The notes beneath the pieces are model-generated. The model was not told where the DNA came from and ran no database searches. It saw only the letters and a program-made list of their open reading frames with translations. A stretch of 64,000 bases of DNA from Nitrospirota bacterium (GTDB lineage: Bacteria; Nitrospirota; Thermodesulfovibrionia; SZUA-242), in contig JACRHH010000002.1 in assembly GCA_016212095.1 (NCBI GenBank), forward strand, positions 58,997-122,996, in the 5' to 3' direction. The translations under genes and the position numbers were made by a program. Positions 8,795 to 17,280 of the stretch are shown here, piece by piece. The stretch's first letter is position 1; every line of letters begins with the position of its first letter.

Positions 8795-9358
8795 TCACAG
8801 TAAGGCTTCTATCTTCGCCGCCGTCTCTTTTTCGGAACCCGGCTCGTATCCCTCTATCCGGTGAACAATCTTGCCGTCTTTGCCTATGATAAAAAGCGCC
8901 GGTATGCCGCGCACTCCGTACAGCCGTGAGACCACCGAGTCGTCAAGCAGAACCGGAAGCGTCAGCCCCTTTTCGGAAACCAGTTGCGCCACATCGTCCT
9001 TGTCGCTGTCTACAGCAACCGCCAGCACCGAAACGCCACGGCCTGCAAACTTGCGATTAATGCTGTCCAGCGCCAGAAGCGACTCTCGGCACGGCCCGCA
9101 CCACGTGGCCCAGAATTCGACCACCTTCACGCCGCCGCGAAGGCTCGACAGCGATACGGCCTTGCCGCCAAAATCGTCAAGCGTGAACATCGGCGCTGCT
9201 TCGCCGGAACGCGATGTTTCGCCGCCCTGCCTGCTGCAACCGCCTGTTATCGCAATGCAGAGAAAAAGAAGGACGAACGTCCTGATGGAATTAACCCGAT
9301 TAGCCCAGCAGAGAATCGAGCTTTGAGCGAAGCGCACCCTCAGGAACCGCGCCAACAA
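8795..9358 (-). CDS. TlpA/ResA-like thiol-disulfide lipoprotein
   Basis: A periplasmic thioredoxin-fold protein with active site WATWCGPC and the cis-proline loop GIPALFII. A hydrophobic stretch ends in ITGGC, a plausible lipobox. TlpA/ResA proteins reduce disulfides outside the cytoplasm, often for cytochrome c maturation, and the window does encode a c-type cytochrome. The start is unusual: no ATG, GTG or TTG lies just before the signal sequence. The nearest candidates are GTG 9337 and TTG 9358 (the latter with GGATCAGG in front), both inside the trxA coding region. Confidence 0.82.
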   Translation of the reverse strand: MLARFLRVRFAQSSILCWANRVNSIRTFVLLFLCIAITGGCSRQGGETSRSGEAAPMFTLDDFGGKAVSLSSLRGGVKVVEFWATWCGPCRESLLALDSINRKFAGRGVSVLAVAVDSDKDDVAQLVSEKGLTLPVLLDDSVVSRLYGVRGIPALFIIGKDGKIVHRIEGYEPGSEKETAAKIEALL

Positions 9359-9629
9359 CCTGATCCACTTTCTTGCCGTCGCGGAAAAACATCAGTGTAG
9401 GGATTCCCATTATGCCGTGCTTGCTTGCCACATCCGGATTTTCATCTGTGTTGAGCTTGAGAACCTTCACCTTGCCTGCGTATTCGCCTGCCAGCTTCTC
9501 GACCATGGGGGCGATCATTCTGCACGGGCCGCACCAAGTTGCCCAGAAATCAACCATCACAAGTCCCTGCGCCTTGAGAACCTCACTGTCCCAGTTCGCC
9601 GACGTTACACCATTGACGCCACCCGCCAT
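9300..9629 (-). CDS. trxA: Thioredoxin 1
   Basis: A 109-residue cytoplasmic thioredoxin with WCGPC (Cys33 and Cys36) and the cis-Pro loop MGIPTLMFF. ATG 9629 is chosen: GGAGG lies 7 bases upstream and the length is normal; an upstream ATG would add a 20-residue tail without homology. A strong promoter lies just upstream. The downstream TlpA-like gene overlaps it by 38-59 bases, a rare pairing of cytoplasmic and periplasmic thioredoxin-fold proteins in one transcript. Confidence 0.95.
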   Translation of the reverse strand: MAGGVNGVTSANWDSEVLKAQGLVMVDFWATWCGPCRMIAPMVEKLAGEYAGKVKVLKLNTDENPDVASKHGIMGIPTLMFFRDGKKVDQVVGAVPEGALRSKLDSLLG

Positions 9630-9659
9630 GTACAACCTCCGGTCGAGAAATTTGATGTG

Positions 9660-9689
9660 ATTATATTTTTCGCTGGAGATTATTGTCAA
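9660..9689 (-). promoter_or_regulatory. Strong sigma70-type promoter for trxA
   Basis: Read on the minus strand, TTGACA (9689-9684) and TATAAT (9665-9660) are perfect consensus hexamers separated by 18 bases. Transcription would start near 9653, about 24 bases before the trxA ATG. It probably drives trxA, the TlpA-like gene and the ffh-rnhB cluster. Confidence 0.75.
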
Positions 9690-9731
9690 GCAATACGATT
9701 TTGTTCGGCTATTCCAGCAAGGAACAACCGG

Positions 9732-10862
9732 CTAACCGGAAGCCACAGATCCAACAATCCCCTCAACCCACCTCATCTCCCTGATTATCGAATCGGTCAC
9801 GCCCGGCAGCCGCAGTTCCGGCGGCAGCACGTCCCAAGTGTACGTCTCCACCTCCAGCAGAACCGACGGATCGAGCATCGGGATCACCTCCTCCAGGAAA
9901 AAGCGCGTGGTTCCAAACGGGCCGAAGCGTTCGGCGAAAACCGGAACGTGGTAGTGAATCCGCCATTGGCCGAGGCTGCGCCGCTGGCCTTCGCCGCATT
10001 TCCACGCCTTCAGGGCATCCGGCAGATCGTTGAAGCGATCAATTGCGCCGCCGGGCCGCCGCGCCGCAACCTGATGCAGATAGACCGGATCGATAAATCG
10101 TTTCATGTCGCTTTTGCGGATTTTTTCAATATCGTCGATAACAAGGCCTGACGACACCTGAACCTTGCCGATACGCACCCCGGCGTCCGCAAGCAGACGC
10201 AGGCAGTCAGTCGGATTCTCGAACTCAACCGCCTGATGGCAGCAGTCGAGGCATATGCCGACAAACCGCGATTGTGCCGGTGACAGCGCCAGGCTGTCGA
10301 TGAACTGCGCCAGTTCGGCGGTGGTTTCGAGCACGCAAGCCGGTTCAGGCTCAAGCGAAAGGACGATCTCGCAGCCGCTTCGCTCCCGGACATCGGCAAG
10401 ATAATTGAGCGTTTCGATGATGTTCCGTTGGACGAGCGGCATGTCATCCCCCGAAATCGCGCTACGGAACCCGACCGGCACGGTTGAGATCGAGCCGACT
10501 GCGCTGGCGGGCAGCCATGCGGCCAGAATATCGGCAAGGCGTTTTGTGTAGGTAACTCGTTCCGGAGAACGCCAGTCCGGCAGATAGACGTTTTCCTTAA
10601 CTGCCGATCCGTGAAACTGGCCGTATGGGAAGCCGTTGATTGTCGGCACAAAACAGCCGTGTTCGCCAAGCCAGCCGGCAAAACGCGCGGCCTCGTCGCC
10701 GGATATTTCGGAAGCCGCGCGGGCCGACAGCCGCAGGCCGATCGGGAACAAACGATTCGGCGAAATGGACTCTTTCACCCGAAGCGTGTAGTTTTCGATA
10801 TTTGCGCGTGTTTCGGGCCACGATTCGCCCGGATGGATGTTCGTGCAGTAGGCGAGCATCAA
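9732..10862 (-). CDS. eboE: EboE-type TIM-barrel sugar isomerase/epimerase-like protein
   Basis: A 376-residue TIM-barrel protein of the xylose-isomerase/AP-endonuclease-2 fold. It starts LAYCTNIHPGESW, and the NGFPYG, SLEPEPAC, GICLDCCHQAVEF and LLEVETYTWDVLP motifs match the EboE family of 'metabolite traffic' proteins. Ebo genes are known from cyanobacterial scytonemin export and from algal/bacterial ebo (EDB) operons; the chemistry is unproven. Here it is last in a run small protein-eboB-eboE with gaps of 3-9 bases. Confidence 0.82.
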   Translation of the reverse strand: MMLAYCTNIHPGESWPETRANIENYTLRVKESISPNRLFPIGLRLSARAASEISGDEAARFAGWLGEHGCFVPTINGFPYGQFHGSAVKENVYLPDWRSPERVTYTKRLADILAAWLPASAVGSISTVPVGFRSAISGDDMPLVQRNIIETLNYLADVRERSGCEIVLSLEPEPACVLETTAELAQFIDSLALSPAQSRFVGICLDCCHQAVEFENPTDCLRLLADAGVRIGKVQVSSGLVIDDIEKIRKSDMKRFIDPVYLHQVAARRPGGAIDRFNDLPDALKAWKCGEGQRRSLGQWRIHYHVPVFAERFGPFGTTRFFLEEVIPMLDPSVLLEVETYTWDVLPPELRLPGVTDSIIREMRWVEGIVGSVASG

Positions 10863-10871
10863 GCTCCGGCA

Positions 10872-11669
10872 TCAGCCCGCAAATTTCGGGCTTTGGCCAA
10901 GAAACGCCGCCGGATTATCGTGAAAAACCTTGCGGATGGTCTCCTCCGGATAGCCGCGCATTCTCATCTCGTTTGCCGCCTTCACGGTTGCCAGAGGGTC
11001 GCTCACGCCCCAGTCGGCGGCGGAATTGAGCCAAATCCTGTCGGTTCCATTCGTCTCAAGAATATCAACGGCGCGCGCCGGGCTGCATTTCGACACAGGA
11101 TAAAGTGTAAGCCCCGCCCAGAATCCCCTGTCAAGAATCTCGCCGACGGTATGCTCCTCGCCGTGATCGATGATCACGCGGGACGGATCGATCCGGAAGT
11201 TTTTTACGGCGTCCATGATGAGGCGCGTACCCTTCAGCTTGTCCTCCAGATGCGGCGTGTGGACAAGCACCAACTCGTTTCGATCCGCCGCGATTTGGAG
11301 ATGCATCTCAAGCACCGCAAGCTCGTTCCGGCTGTTTTTGTTCAGGCCGATTTCGCCTACGCCAAGCACGGTCGTCCTGTCCAGAAATTCCGGCACAATC
11401 GCCAGCACGTCACGCGCAAGCGCGAGGTCTTCCGCCTCCTTCGGGTTCAGGCATATCCAGCAGTAATGCCGGATGCCGAATTTGGCGGCGCGCGCCGGTT
11501 CGAACACCGTGAGATGCTCGAAGTAGTCGCGGAAGCCCGCCGCGCTTCCACGGTCGTATCCGGCCCAGAACGCCGGTTCGGTGATCGTGCGGATTCCGGC
11601 CAGAGCCATCGCCTCGTAATCGGCTGTGGTGCGTGAAACCATATGGATGTGCGGATCGATGAAGTTCAT
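10872..11669 (-). CDS. eboB: EboB-type TatD-like metal-dependent hydrolase
   Basis: A 265-residue amidohydrolase-fold protein. The metal motif DPHIHM is at residues 5-10, and the likely further ligands are in VGEIGLNK, HTPH and IIDHGEEHT. It belongs to the TatD-related EboB family rather than the DNase TatD, judging from the PAFWAGYDRGS segment and its neighbours. It is predicted to be cytoplasmic. It lies between the small helical protein (3-base gap) and eboE (9-base gap). Confidence 0.82.
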   Translation of the reverse strand: MNFIDPHIHMVSRTTADYEAMALAGIRTITEPAFWAGYDRGSAAGFRDYFEHLTVFEPARAAKFGIRHYCWICLNPKEAEDLALARDVLAIVPEFLDRTTVLGVGEIGLNKNSRNELAVLEMHLQIAADRNELVLVHTPHLEDKLKGTRLIMDAVKNFRIDPSRVIIDHGEEHTVGEILDRGFWAGLTLYPVSKCSPARAVDILETNGTDRIWLNSAADWGVSDPLATVKAANEMRMRGYPEETIRKVFHDNPAAFLGQSPKFAG

Positions 11670-11672
11670 GGC

Positions 11673-12038
11673 TCAGCCCTCCGCGTTGTCGCAAGAAGCA
11701 TTGGAAGCGCTGCACACACCCGTTGCCGTGGCGCACACACCCTTCCATGCGCCGCAAGCGCCCTTCATTCCGGCGGCGCTTTCAATGGGTTCAGTCGATA
11801 AATCGCTGAACGCAAGCTGGGCGCGGGCGGCCTTGTTGCCGCCGCCGTCGAGCAGAACGCCAACGGCGTTTCGAAGCGAGATCAGCCGGAAGTCGGACTC
11901 TGCGGCTTCGGCTCCGGCTCCGGAAGCCCTGCCAACCCGGTCTAAAAACGCAGCTATTTCTATTACACGCGCACGGTTTTCAAGAAAGTAGCGTTCTATT
12001 ACTTCGGCGGCCTGCATGTGGATGATTTGTGCCGGCAT
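11673..12038 (-). CDS. Small conserved helical protein of the ebo cluster (function unknown)
   Basis: A 121-residue soluble protein. The first 75 residues look helical (VIERYFLENRARVIEIAAFL) and are followed by the conserved-looking block FSDLSTEPIESAAGMKGACG and a cysteine-containing tail (GVCATATGVCSASNASC). It occupies the place where eboA might be expected but is shorter than typical EboA, so I leave it unnamed. ATG 12038 has GAGGT 6 bases upstream. It is co-transcribed with eboB and eboE from the promoter at about 12085-12112. Confidence 0.65.
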   Translation of the reverse strand: MPAQIIHMQAAEVIERYFLENRARVIEIAAFLDRVGRASGAGAEAAESDFRLISLRNAVGVLLDGGGNKAARAQLAFSDLSTEPIESAAGMKGACGAWKGVCATATGVCSASNASCDNAEG

Positions 12039-12084
12039 ACAATTACCTCACAGGTGAAGTTATTCCAATTGCATTATACTTTGC

Positions 12085-12112
12085 ATTATCAATAGGCAAA
12101 ACAACCAGTCAA
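12085..12112 (-). promoter_or_regulatory. Candidate sigma70 promoter of the small protein-eboB-eboE run
   Basis: On the minus strand TTGACT (12112-12107) precedes GATAAT (12090-12085) by 16 bases, and a second TATAAT lies at 12078-12073. It separates eboD from the rest of the ebo cluster, so the two parts could be transcribed separately. Confidence 0.5.
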
Positions 12113-12123
12113 GAGTAGATGCC

Positions 12124-13341
12124 TCAAGTCCGCATGTTTCTGTCGTCATGCCTGGTCGCCCCGGATGCAGTATCTGTGACTGATGAATTTACGCCGGATT
12201 TTACCGTCTTTCGCTGTGACAACACCGTTATGCATTCTGCCACAAGCGCCTCGTCAATGTTGTTGACCTCAACCTTGCGGCCCATGCCGTTTGGCAGGGT
12301 GATGTGAAGCTCGCCGCCAAGATGCTCGCGGAATGCTTCCAGCGCATCGTGAATGTTCATCCAGCGCAGCGCCCAGTGATAGAGGCTGAAGCCGATGCCA
12401 TCCAATGCGCCAATAATTCTCGCAAGCTCGAATTCGCTGATAAGGCCAAGGCGCTGCGCGTATACCGAATCCAGTGCTACGCCGATGGCAACCGCCTCGC
12501 CGTGCCTGAGCTCGCCGCCGGTAAGCTCTTCCAGCCTGTGTGCAGTCCAGTGGCCGAAATCCAGCGGACGGGCCGATCCCATCTCGAACGGATCGCCTCC
12601 CTCGGCGATGTGCTGAAGATGCAGCTCGGCGCAGCGTTGAATCATCTGCTCCATGGCGTCCGGCGCGAATGCGGCCAGACGTAGGCGCTCACTGTAAAGG
12701 TAGTCGAAAAACTCCGCGTCCTTGATGACGGCAACCTTGACCGCTTCGGAAATACCCGCTCTCAGCTCCCGCGCGGGAAGGCTTTTCAGGAAATCGAAAT
12801 CGTTGATTACCGCGTATGGCGGCGCGAACGAACCAAGGTAATTTTTCTTGCCAAAGGCATTGATTCCGTTTTTCACGCCGACCCCGGCGTCGTTCTGGGC
12901 AAGCACTGTTGTTGGCATCCGGATGAGACGCACGCCGCGATGGGCGGTTGCAGCCGCATATCCCACGGCGTCCAGAACCGCGCCGCCGCCGATTGCTATT
13001 ACAAAAGACTGGCGGCATATGTGGTGGCGCTCGATAAGCGCATGAATCTCGGCCACCACATCCGGGCCGTGCTTGCACGCCTCGCCGCCGCGAACAACCG
13101 TGGGCGGCGCGACAAGCTGAACCAGATCGGCGTGATGTTCCGCATAGTCGCGCAGGCGTTCGCAGAGTTCCGGCATTGCATCGAGCACGTTGGAATCGAC
13201 GGCGGCCAGCACGCGGTGGCGGCGATTGCCCGCATCCCGCAGAATATCGGCGAATGCGGTATTTTCCGTGCTGAAAACCGACCTCGTGAAGATAACCCGG
13301 AATTCATGGGTTACCGCTATTTTCTGTCTGAATATGTTCAT
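12124..13341 (-). CDS. eboD: EboD-type 3-dehydroquinate synthase-like protein
   Basis: A 405-residue protein of the dehydroquinate synthase/sedoheptulose 7-phosphate cyclase superfamily. The NAD-binding GGGAVLDAVGYAA motif and the zinc-ligand segments ISEAVKVAVIKD, DFGHWTAHRLEE and LRHGEAVAIG are present, so it is probably catalytically active on a sugar phosphate. The context points to EboD rather than shikimate-pathway AroB. ATG 13341 is chosen because AAGGAGGG lies 5 bases upstream; an upstream frame adds 10 residues. About 30 C-terminal residues after LSQRKTVKSG look like a non-conserved tail. Confidence 0.83.
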   Translation of the reverse strand: MNIFRQKIAVTHEFRVIFTRSVFSTENTAFADILRDAGNRRHRVLAAVDSNVLDAMPELCERLRDYAEHHADLVQLVAPPTVVRGGEACKHGPDVVAEIHALIERHHICRQSFVIAIGGGAVLDAVGYAAATAHRGVRLIRMPTTVLAQNDAGVGVKNGINAFGKKNYLGSFAPPYAVINDFDFLKSLPARELRAGISEAVKVAVIKDAEFFDYLYSERLRLAAFAPDAMEQMIQRCAELHLQHIAEGGDPFEMGSARPLDFGHWTAHRLEELTGGELRHGEAVAIGVALDSVYAQRLGLISEFELARIIGALDGIGFSLYHWALRWMNIHDALEAFREHLGGELHITLPNGMGRKVEVNNIDEALVAECITVLSQRKTVKSGVNSSVTDTASGATRHDDRNMRT

Positions 13342-13395
13342 GATTCCCTCCTTGCGATAGCGGCTCGGCACCGGAAACTTTCATGACAATCATAT

Positions 13396-13434
13396 CCCAA
13401 AAACAAGCCCCGGAGGATTCCTCCCTCCGGGGCT
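13396..13434 (-). terminator. Rho-independent terminator of the downstream cassette copy
   Basis: A perfect 11-bp stem (AGCCCCGGAGG, 13406-13416, with CCTCCGGGGCT, 13424-13434) and a 7-base loop, followed on the minus strand by TGTTTTT. It ends the PKD/toroid gene transcript and insulates the ebo cluster from it. Confidence 0.9.
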
Positions 13435-13459
13435 GTTGATCATGCCGGGACGAGAAGCG

Positions 13460-15862
13460 TTATTGCGGAACGTTTCTCACAACGTGGCGCGTTCCAAGGG
13501 CATCGGTGAACTCGATGTCCCATGTGATCCTTGTCAGATCAACGCCGGTTCCGCGCCTGTACGAATACCTGAACGTGTCGGCGCTCTGCAATGTTCCGCC
13601 GTTGGGGGCGATGCTTCCAGTCCATGAGAGGTTGCCGTCGATCACGGTCACTCCAAACGGCACGCTCGACATGGTGGCAGTTATGGCGCTTGCCGCGCCG
13701 TCACCAACGTTTGCAAGCGTCATGCAGCGTGTTACAGTGGTCACGCCGGTAAGACGGTTGAGCGTCTGAGTCAGACAGCCATAGCTGGACGCCTGCAGGT
13801 TCGATACCGCAACCGTGGTTGAGGTTGTGCTGGCCGCCGCCGTTGCGCCGTAACTGTCTGTCACGCGAAGGGCGACGGTTTTGGTTCCGACGAACGAAAG
13901 TCCGAAGTTCACGACCGGGCTAATGCCGAAAGCGTCGTTGAAGTCGTTGTCGCCGTCCAGATCCCATGCGTAGGTGACAATATGATCGTTGAGCGGATCG
14001 GGAGCCGCGTTCGGATCATACGATCCGGAACCGTCGAGAGTGATGTCCTCGCCGATGGCAACCAGATACGGGCCGCCCGCATCCGAAACAGGCGGAACAT
14101 TGCCGGTCTGCACATGAACATTGGCGATGTCAGTGCTGGTGTGTCCATCCTCATCGGTCACCTGAAGCGTAGCAGTCACATCGTAGTCGTGGCCGAGATC
14201 GGCATATCCGCCCAGCTTGGTGACAACCTGAGCCGTGGAATCGGGAGCCGCCCAGTTCACGCCGTTGGATGCGTCGAAGTCCCACTTGTAGCCGACGATA
14301 TGCTTGGTGGGGTCGGAATGGAACGAGGCGCTTCCGTCAAACGTGACGTTCATTCCCGGATTGACAACCTGGTCTATGCCAGCATTGGCAACAGGCGGAA
14401 GTTCCACAAGTCCGGGAGCCATAACCAGAAGGCCGAAGGATGCCGAAGGAATGCCTGCGCCTATCCAGTAACCTGTCGCCCAGTAACCGGACGAATTCTG
14501 GTTGTTCACATACCATGTGTTGTATTCCTTCTGCCAGTCGTGTGCGCCGACCATCGAAATTCCAGCGTACTGAAGGCCCTTCTTCACGGCATACATCGCA
14601 TAGTGATAGCGGATGTTGTAGTGGTACAGCCAGCCGCCACCGTCAGCATTCCAGTAGGTATTCAGAAAGCTCAGCGCATTCGCAATGTTGCCGCCGCCGC
14701 CCGCGTAGGTTATCGATATGATTCCTGAGCCGGTCTTGGCAACGTTATCGTAATAGTTGGACTGGGTATAACCGAACCCGCCGCTGGCGCTCTGGCTGTA
14801 GTTGATCCAGTTGACAAGCTTGGTCTTAACCCAGGCTGGGGCTGCGATGCTGAACGGAGGCTGTTCGGCGGCTATGAGGCCGAGCACCGGCCACTGGTTG
14901 ACCGAGTTGTCGGCGCCGCCGTTGGCGCCGTATCTCCAGCCGCCCTTGGCTACACCTGAATCGTGCTGGGCATAAACCGTCCAGTCAACCATGTCACGCA
15001 GAACGTCGGAATAGCTCCTTCCATTCTGCGATCCGCCCGACACTATCGCCGTTGGATCGGATGTGTTGGCAAGGGCCATCATGGCCGCGCCCTGATGATA
15101 GAGGTTGGCGCTGTAGTAGTAAACGCCCTTGTTGTTGCCGTTTGAGTCGCAGGGCAAACCGGATACAGGATCGTTGCCGAGCGCGCCGCTGTTTGTCATG
15201 ATGCTGAACATGTAATTGAGGCCCTGCTGAACAAGCGGAGCGTAGATGTCCTTCGTTACGTCATTCTTGGCGCGATGCCCGTGATCCTCAAACGCAAGAA
15301 TCGCAAACGGAGTGTATTCGTAGCTGTAGAAGTATGCATTGCTGCCTGTAACCGTGCGGTTCATATATAGATACTTCATCGCCTTCTGGATCGCGAGATT
15401 GACCTTCACCTCGTCGCTGACCGGAACAACGTCGAGCTTGAGTGTGGAGCTTTCAACCTTGCCGTTCGCGTCGGTAACGGTCAGGCTGGCAAGATAGCTT
15501 CCTGCCGCGTATGTGTGCATGGCTGAGATATTTCTCGCCGCGGTCGCAGTCGTGGCGGTGCCGGTTGCGTTCGGCGAACCGTCGCCAAAGTTCCATACAT
15601 AGGTAAAAGGAGCGGTTCCGTATGTGGCCGAACCCCAGACATCGAGTGAAAGGCCCGGATACGCATACGGTTGGCTATCGCCGTTTCCCACGGGAGTGGC
15701 AAGACCGTTTGGCATGGTGTTGACGCGAAGGGCATAGCCGGGATTGGCATCCACGGCATCATCGATTCCGTCGCCGTCGGCGTCAACCGCGTATGCTCCG
15801 GTTGCGGTCATGAAAATCATTGCGAATATCGCAATCAATATATGTAATGATGTTTTCTTCAT
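13460..15862 (-). CDS. Secreted PKD-domain / squalene-cyclase-like toroid protein, copy A
   Basis: An 800-residue exported protein. In order: signal peptide (1-25); an acidic calcium-binding-like DADGDGIDDAVDANPG segment (27-42); a PKD domain (45-150, YVWNFGDGSPN); an alpha-alpha toroid of the prenyltransferase/squalene-oxidase repeat type (about 160-480, GGWRYGANGG and SVNQWPVLGL); two more PKD domains (about 490-690, each with a DGS turn); and a C-terminal beta domain (about 700-800). No membrane or PEP-CTERM anchor is seen. The toroid may be enzymatic or a glycan-binding scaffold. GGAGGT precedes ATG 15862. Nearly the whole protein is repeated in copy B at 17470-19863. Confidence 0.8.
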   Translation of the reverse strand: MKKTSLHILIAIFAMIFMTATGAYAVDADGDGIDDAVDANPGYALRVNTMPNGLATPVGNGDSQPYAYPGLSLDVWGSATYGTAPFTYVWNFGDGSPNATGTATTATAARNISAMHTYAAGSYLASLTVTDANGKVESSTLKLDVVPVSDEVKVNLAIQKAMKYLYMNRTVTGSNAYFYSYEYTPFAILAFEDHGHRAKNDVTKDIYAPLVQQGLNYMFSIMTNSGALGNDPVSGLPCDSNGNNKGVYYYSANLYHQGAAMMALANTSDPTAIVSGGSQNGRSYSDVLRDMVDWTVYAQHDSGVAKGGWRYGANGGADNSVNQWPVLGLIAAEQPPFSIAAPAWVKTKLVNWINYSQSASGGFGYTQSNYYDNVAKTGSGIISITYAGGGGNIANALSFLNTYWNADGGGWLYHYNIRYHYAMYAVKKGLQYAGISMVGAHDWQKEYNTWYVNNQNSSGYWATGYWIGAGIPSASFGLLVMAPGLVELPPVANAGIDQVVNPGMNVTFDGSASFHSDPTKHIVGYKWDFDASNGVNWAAPDSTAQVVTKLGGYADLGHDYDVTATLQVTDEDGHTSTDIANVHVQTGNVPPVSDAGGPYLVAIGEDITLDGSGSYDPNAAPDPLNDHIVTYAWDLDGDNDFNDAFGISPVVNFGLSFVGTKTVALRVTDSYGATAAASTTSTTVAVSNLQASSYGCLTQTLNRLTGVTTVTRCMTLANVGDGAASAITATMSSVPFGVTVIDGNLSWTGSIAPNGGTLQSADTFRYSYRRGTGVDLTRITWDIEFTDALGTRHVVRNVPQ

Positions 15863-15877
15863 TGCCTCAGTACCTCC

Positions 15878-16288
15878 TTATTCCAGAGTAATCAGGACAA
15901 CGGCGGTCTTCTTCTGGGGAATACCGTCCGAATCCTGATACGTGATGGATACCGGCAGTCCAACATTGCCCGAAGGGGTGACAGCCGAATCCATTGTTAC
16001 TGTGAAGGTGTCTGTTGAAACAGCGGAAGCTCCGCCGCCAACGCTGCCGAGTGACACGGTATCGTCTGTTACGGTCACGCCGTCACCGATGGCAGTTACA
16101 CTGCCCACAATGTTGTTGATGGCTCCTGCCGAATCGTTTGTGATGCCGATTCTTGCGTTCACGGTTGAAACCGTGCCTGATGTCGATACTGAATCGACCT
16201 GCGCGCTCACCAGGATGTCTCCGGCAAAAGCCGGCGACACGCCAGCGATGATGATTGCTACAAGAAAATACGACAATCTGGTAATCAT
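15878..16288 (-). CDS. Small secreted beta-sandwich protein, copy A
   Basis: A 136-residue protein with a signal peptide (about 1-22, cleaved after PAFA) and a Ser/Thr/Val-rich beta-strand domain. The core GVTVTDDTVSL...GGGASAVSTDTFTV resembles the C-terminal domain of the adjacent large protein (GVTVIDGNLSW...QSADTFRYSY), suggesting a stand-alone version of that domain. It ends 15 bases before the large-protein gene, so the two are surely co-expressed. Function unknown; I suggest an accessory or assembly partner. Confidence 0.7.
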   Translation of the reverse strand: MITRLSYFLVAIIIAGVSPAFAGDILVSAQVDSVSTSGTVSTVNARIGITNDSAGAINNIVGSVTAIGDGVTVTDDTVSLGSVGGGASAVSTDTFTVTMDSAVTPSGNVGLPVSITYQDSDGIPQKKTAVVLITLE

Positions 16289-16480
16289 GCTTTCCTCCTT
16301 AAGAATTTGTTGTTCCCGCAGTTTTCACCGTCCTACGGAACGATGCCGCTTTCACCAGTCCACCAAAGCGGAATGCGAAAACGGCACTATTCATCTCACC
16401 CTCCCACCGGCTTGTTTATTCAATCAACCGAAACCGTTAACATCGGCGTCCGGCTGTTGTTTGCGTTCTAGCCCCGATGG

Positions 16481-17146
16481 TTATTGTTTTTTACGCGCCA
16501 AGCCATGACCCACGAGTCCGGCCAGGCCGATTCCGAAAAGAAGCATCGTTCCGGGCTCCGGAATTACAGCAGGACCCGGCGGCGGTGGCGGAGGCAGCGG
16601 CGCGACAAACGTGGTCGTTCCGTTAGCGTCGCCCATAATCCAGTAGCCGCCCATGTCGGTTCCATTGCCGATGAGGTTTGTGCCGAATTCGGCGTGGTAG
16701 CTGAAAAAATGATCGTCAATGTCAAGAAGCGCCGGAGGCGTTACGCCGCCGTAATTGAATGTCACAGCGAATCCGCCGAGCGATGCGCCCTGCGCAATGC
16801 CGCCGCTTCCGGCGACAAGAACCGAATCATCCGCGGTCACGTTTGAAACGCCGCTAAGGGCTGATGTTGAATCTTCAGCGAAAACCGACCAACCGTTGCT
16901 CGCGCCCCAAGTCAGTCCGGAATAGCGCGAAGCAATCGCGTCCGCATCGAAGAATATCTGAAAAAAGTCGAGTCCGCCGGTATCCGCTCCGGTTGATGTG
17001 TTCGCCACGTTGAAATTGAACGTGTAGTTGCCTCCCCCGTTGTCCGTAGCCGTGTACGAGATGTCCGCCTGGTACGTTGCATACGCTCCCCCAGCCGTCA
17101 AGCCAAGCGACAATGCGGCCAGCATCGAGATCAGTATTTTTTTCAC
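16481..17146 (-). CDS. PEP-CTERM sorting-domain protein, copy A
   Basis: A 221-residue exported protein with a signal peptide (about 1-23), a beta-rich body and a C-terminal sorting signal: VIPEPGT, a hydrophobic helix (LLFGIGLAGLVGHGL) and the basic end ARKKQ. PEP-CTERM proteins are processed by exosortase and placed in the extracellular matrix; no exosortase gene is in the window. The start is GTG 17146 with GGAGG upstream. It is first gene of cassette copy A, behind a sigma-54-like promoter. Confidence 0.88.
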   Translation of the reverse strand: MKKILISMLAALSLGLTAGGAYATYQADISYTATDNGGGNYTFNFNVANTSTGADTGGLDFFQIFFDADAIASRYSGLTWGASNGWSVFAEDSTSALSGVSNVTADDSVLVAGSGGIAQGASLGGFAVTFNYGGVTPPALLDIDDHFFSYHAEFGTNLIGNGTDMGGYWIMGDANGTTTFVAPLPPPPPPGPAVIPEPGTMLLFGIGLAGLVGHGLARKKQ

Positions 17147-17200
17147 AATAAAACCTCCTTCATCAAAATATTATCTTCCCCCGTCACATTTACTGCTTAT

Positions 17201-17217
17201 TGCAATTATTGCGCCAA
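17201..17217 (-). promoter_or_regulatory. Sigma-54 (RpoN) type promoter of PEP-CTERM cassette A
   Basis: Read on the minus strand the sequence is TTGGCGCAATAATTGCA. It matches the -24/-12 consensus (TGGCAC-N5-TTGCA) with GG and GC exactly 10 bases apart. Transcription would start near 17190, about 45 bases before the GTG. PEP-CTERM systems in other bacteria are known to be RpoN-dependent through PrsK/PrsR, which fits; the regulator is not in the window. Confidence 0.6.
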
Positions 17218-17280
17218 GCCTCTAACGGATTGAAATAACATGATTTAGGCAAAAGAAAAGATTTCAGCAAGATGCAGGTG

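Noticed and set aside
12124..13341. Shikimate-pathway dehydroquinate synthase (aroB)
   Set aside because: The catalytic motifs fit the superfamily, but the neighbours (eboB, eboE) and the sequence flavour favour EboD; no other shikimate gene is nearby.
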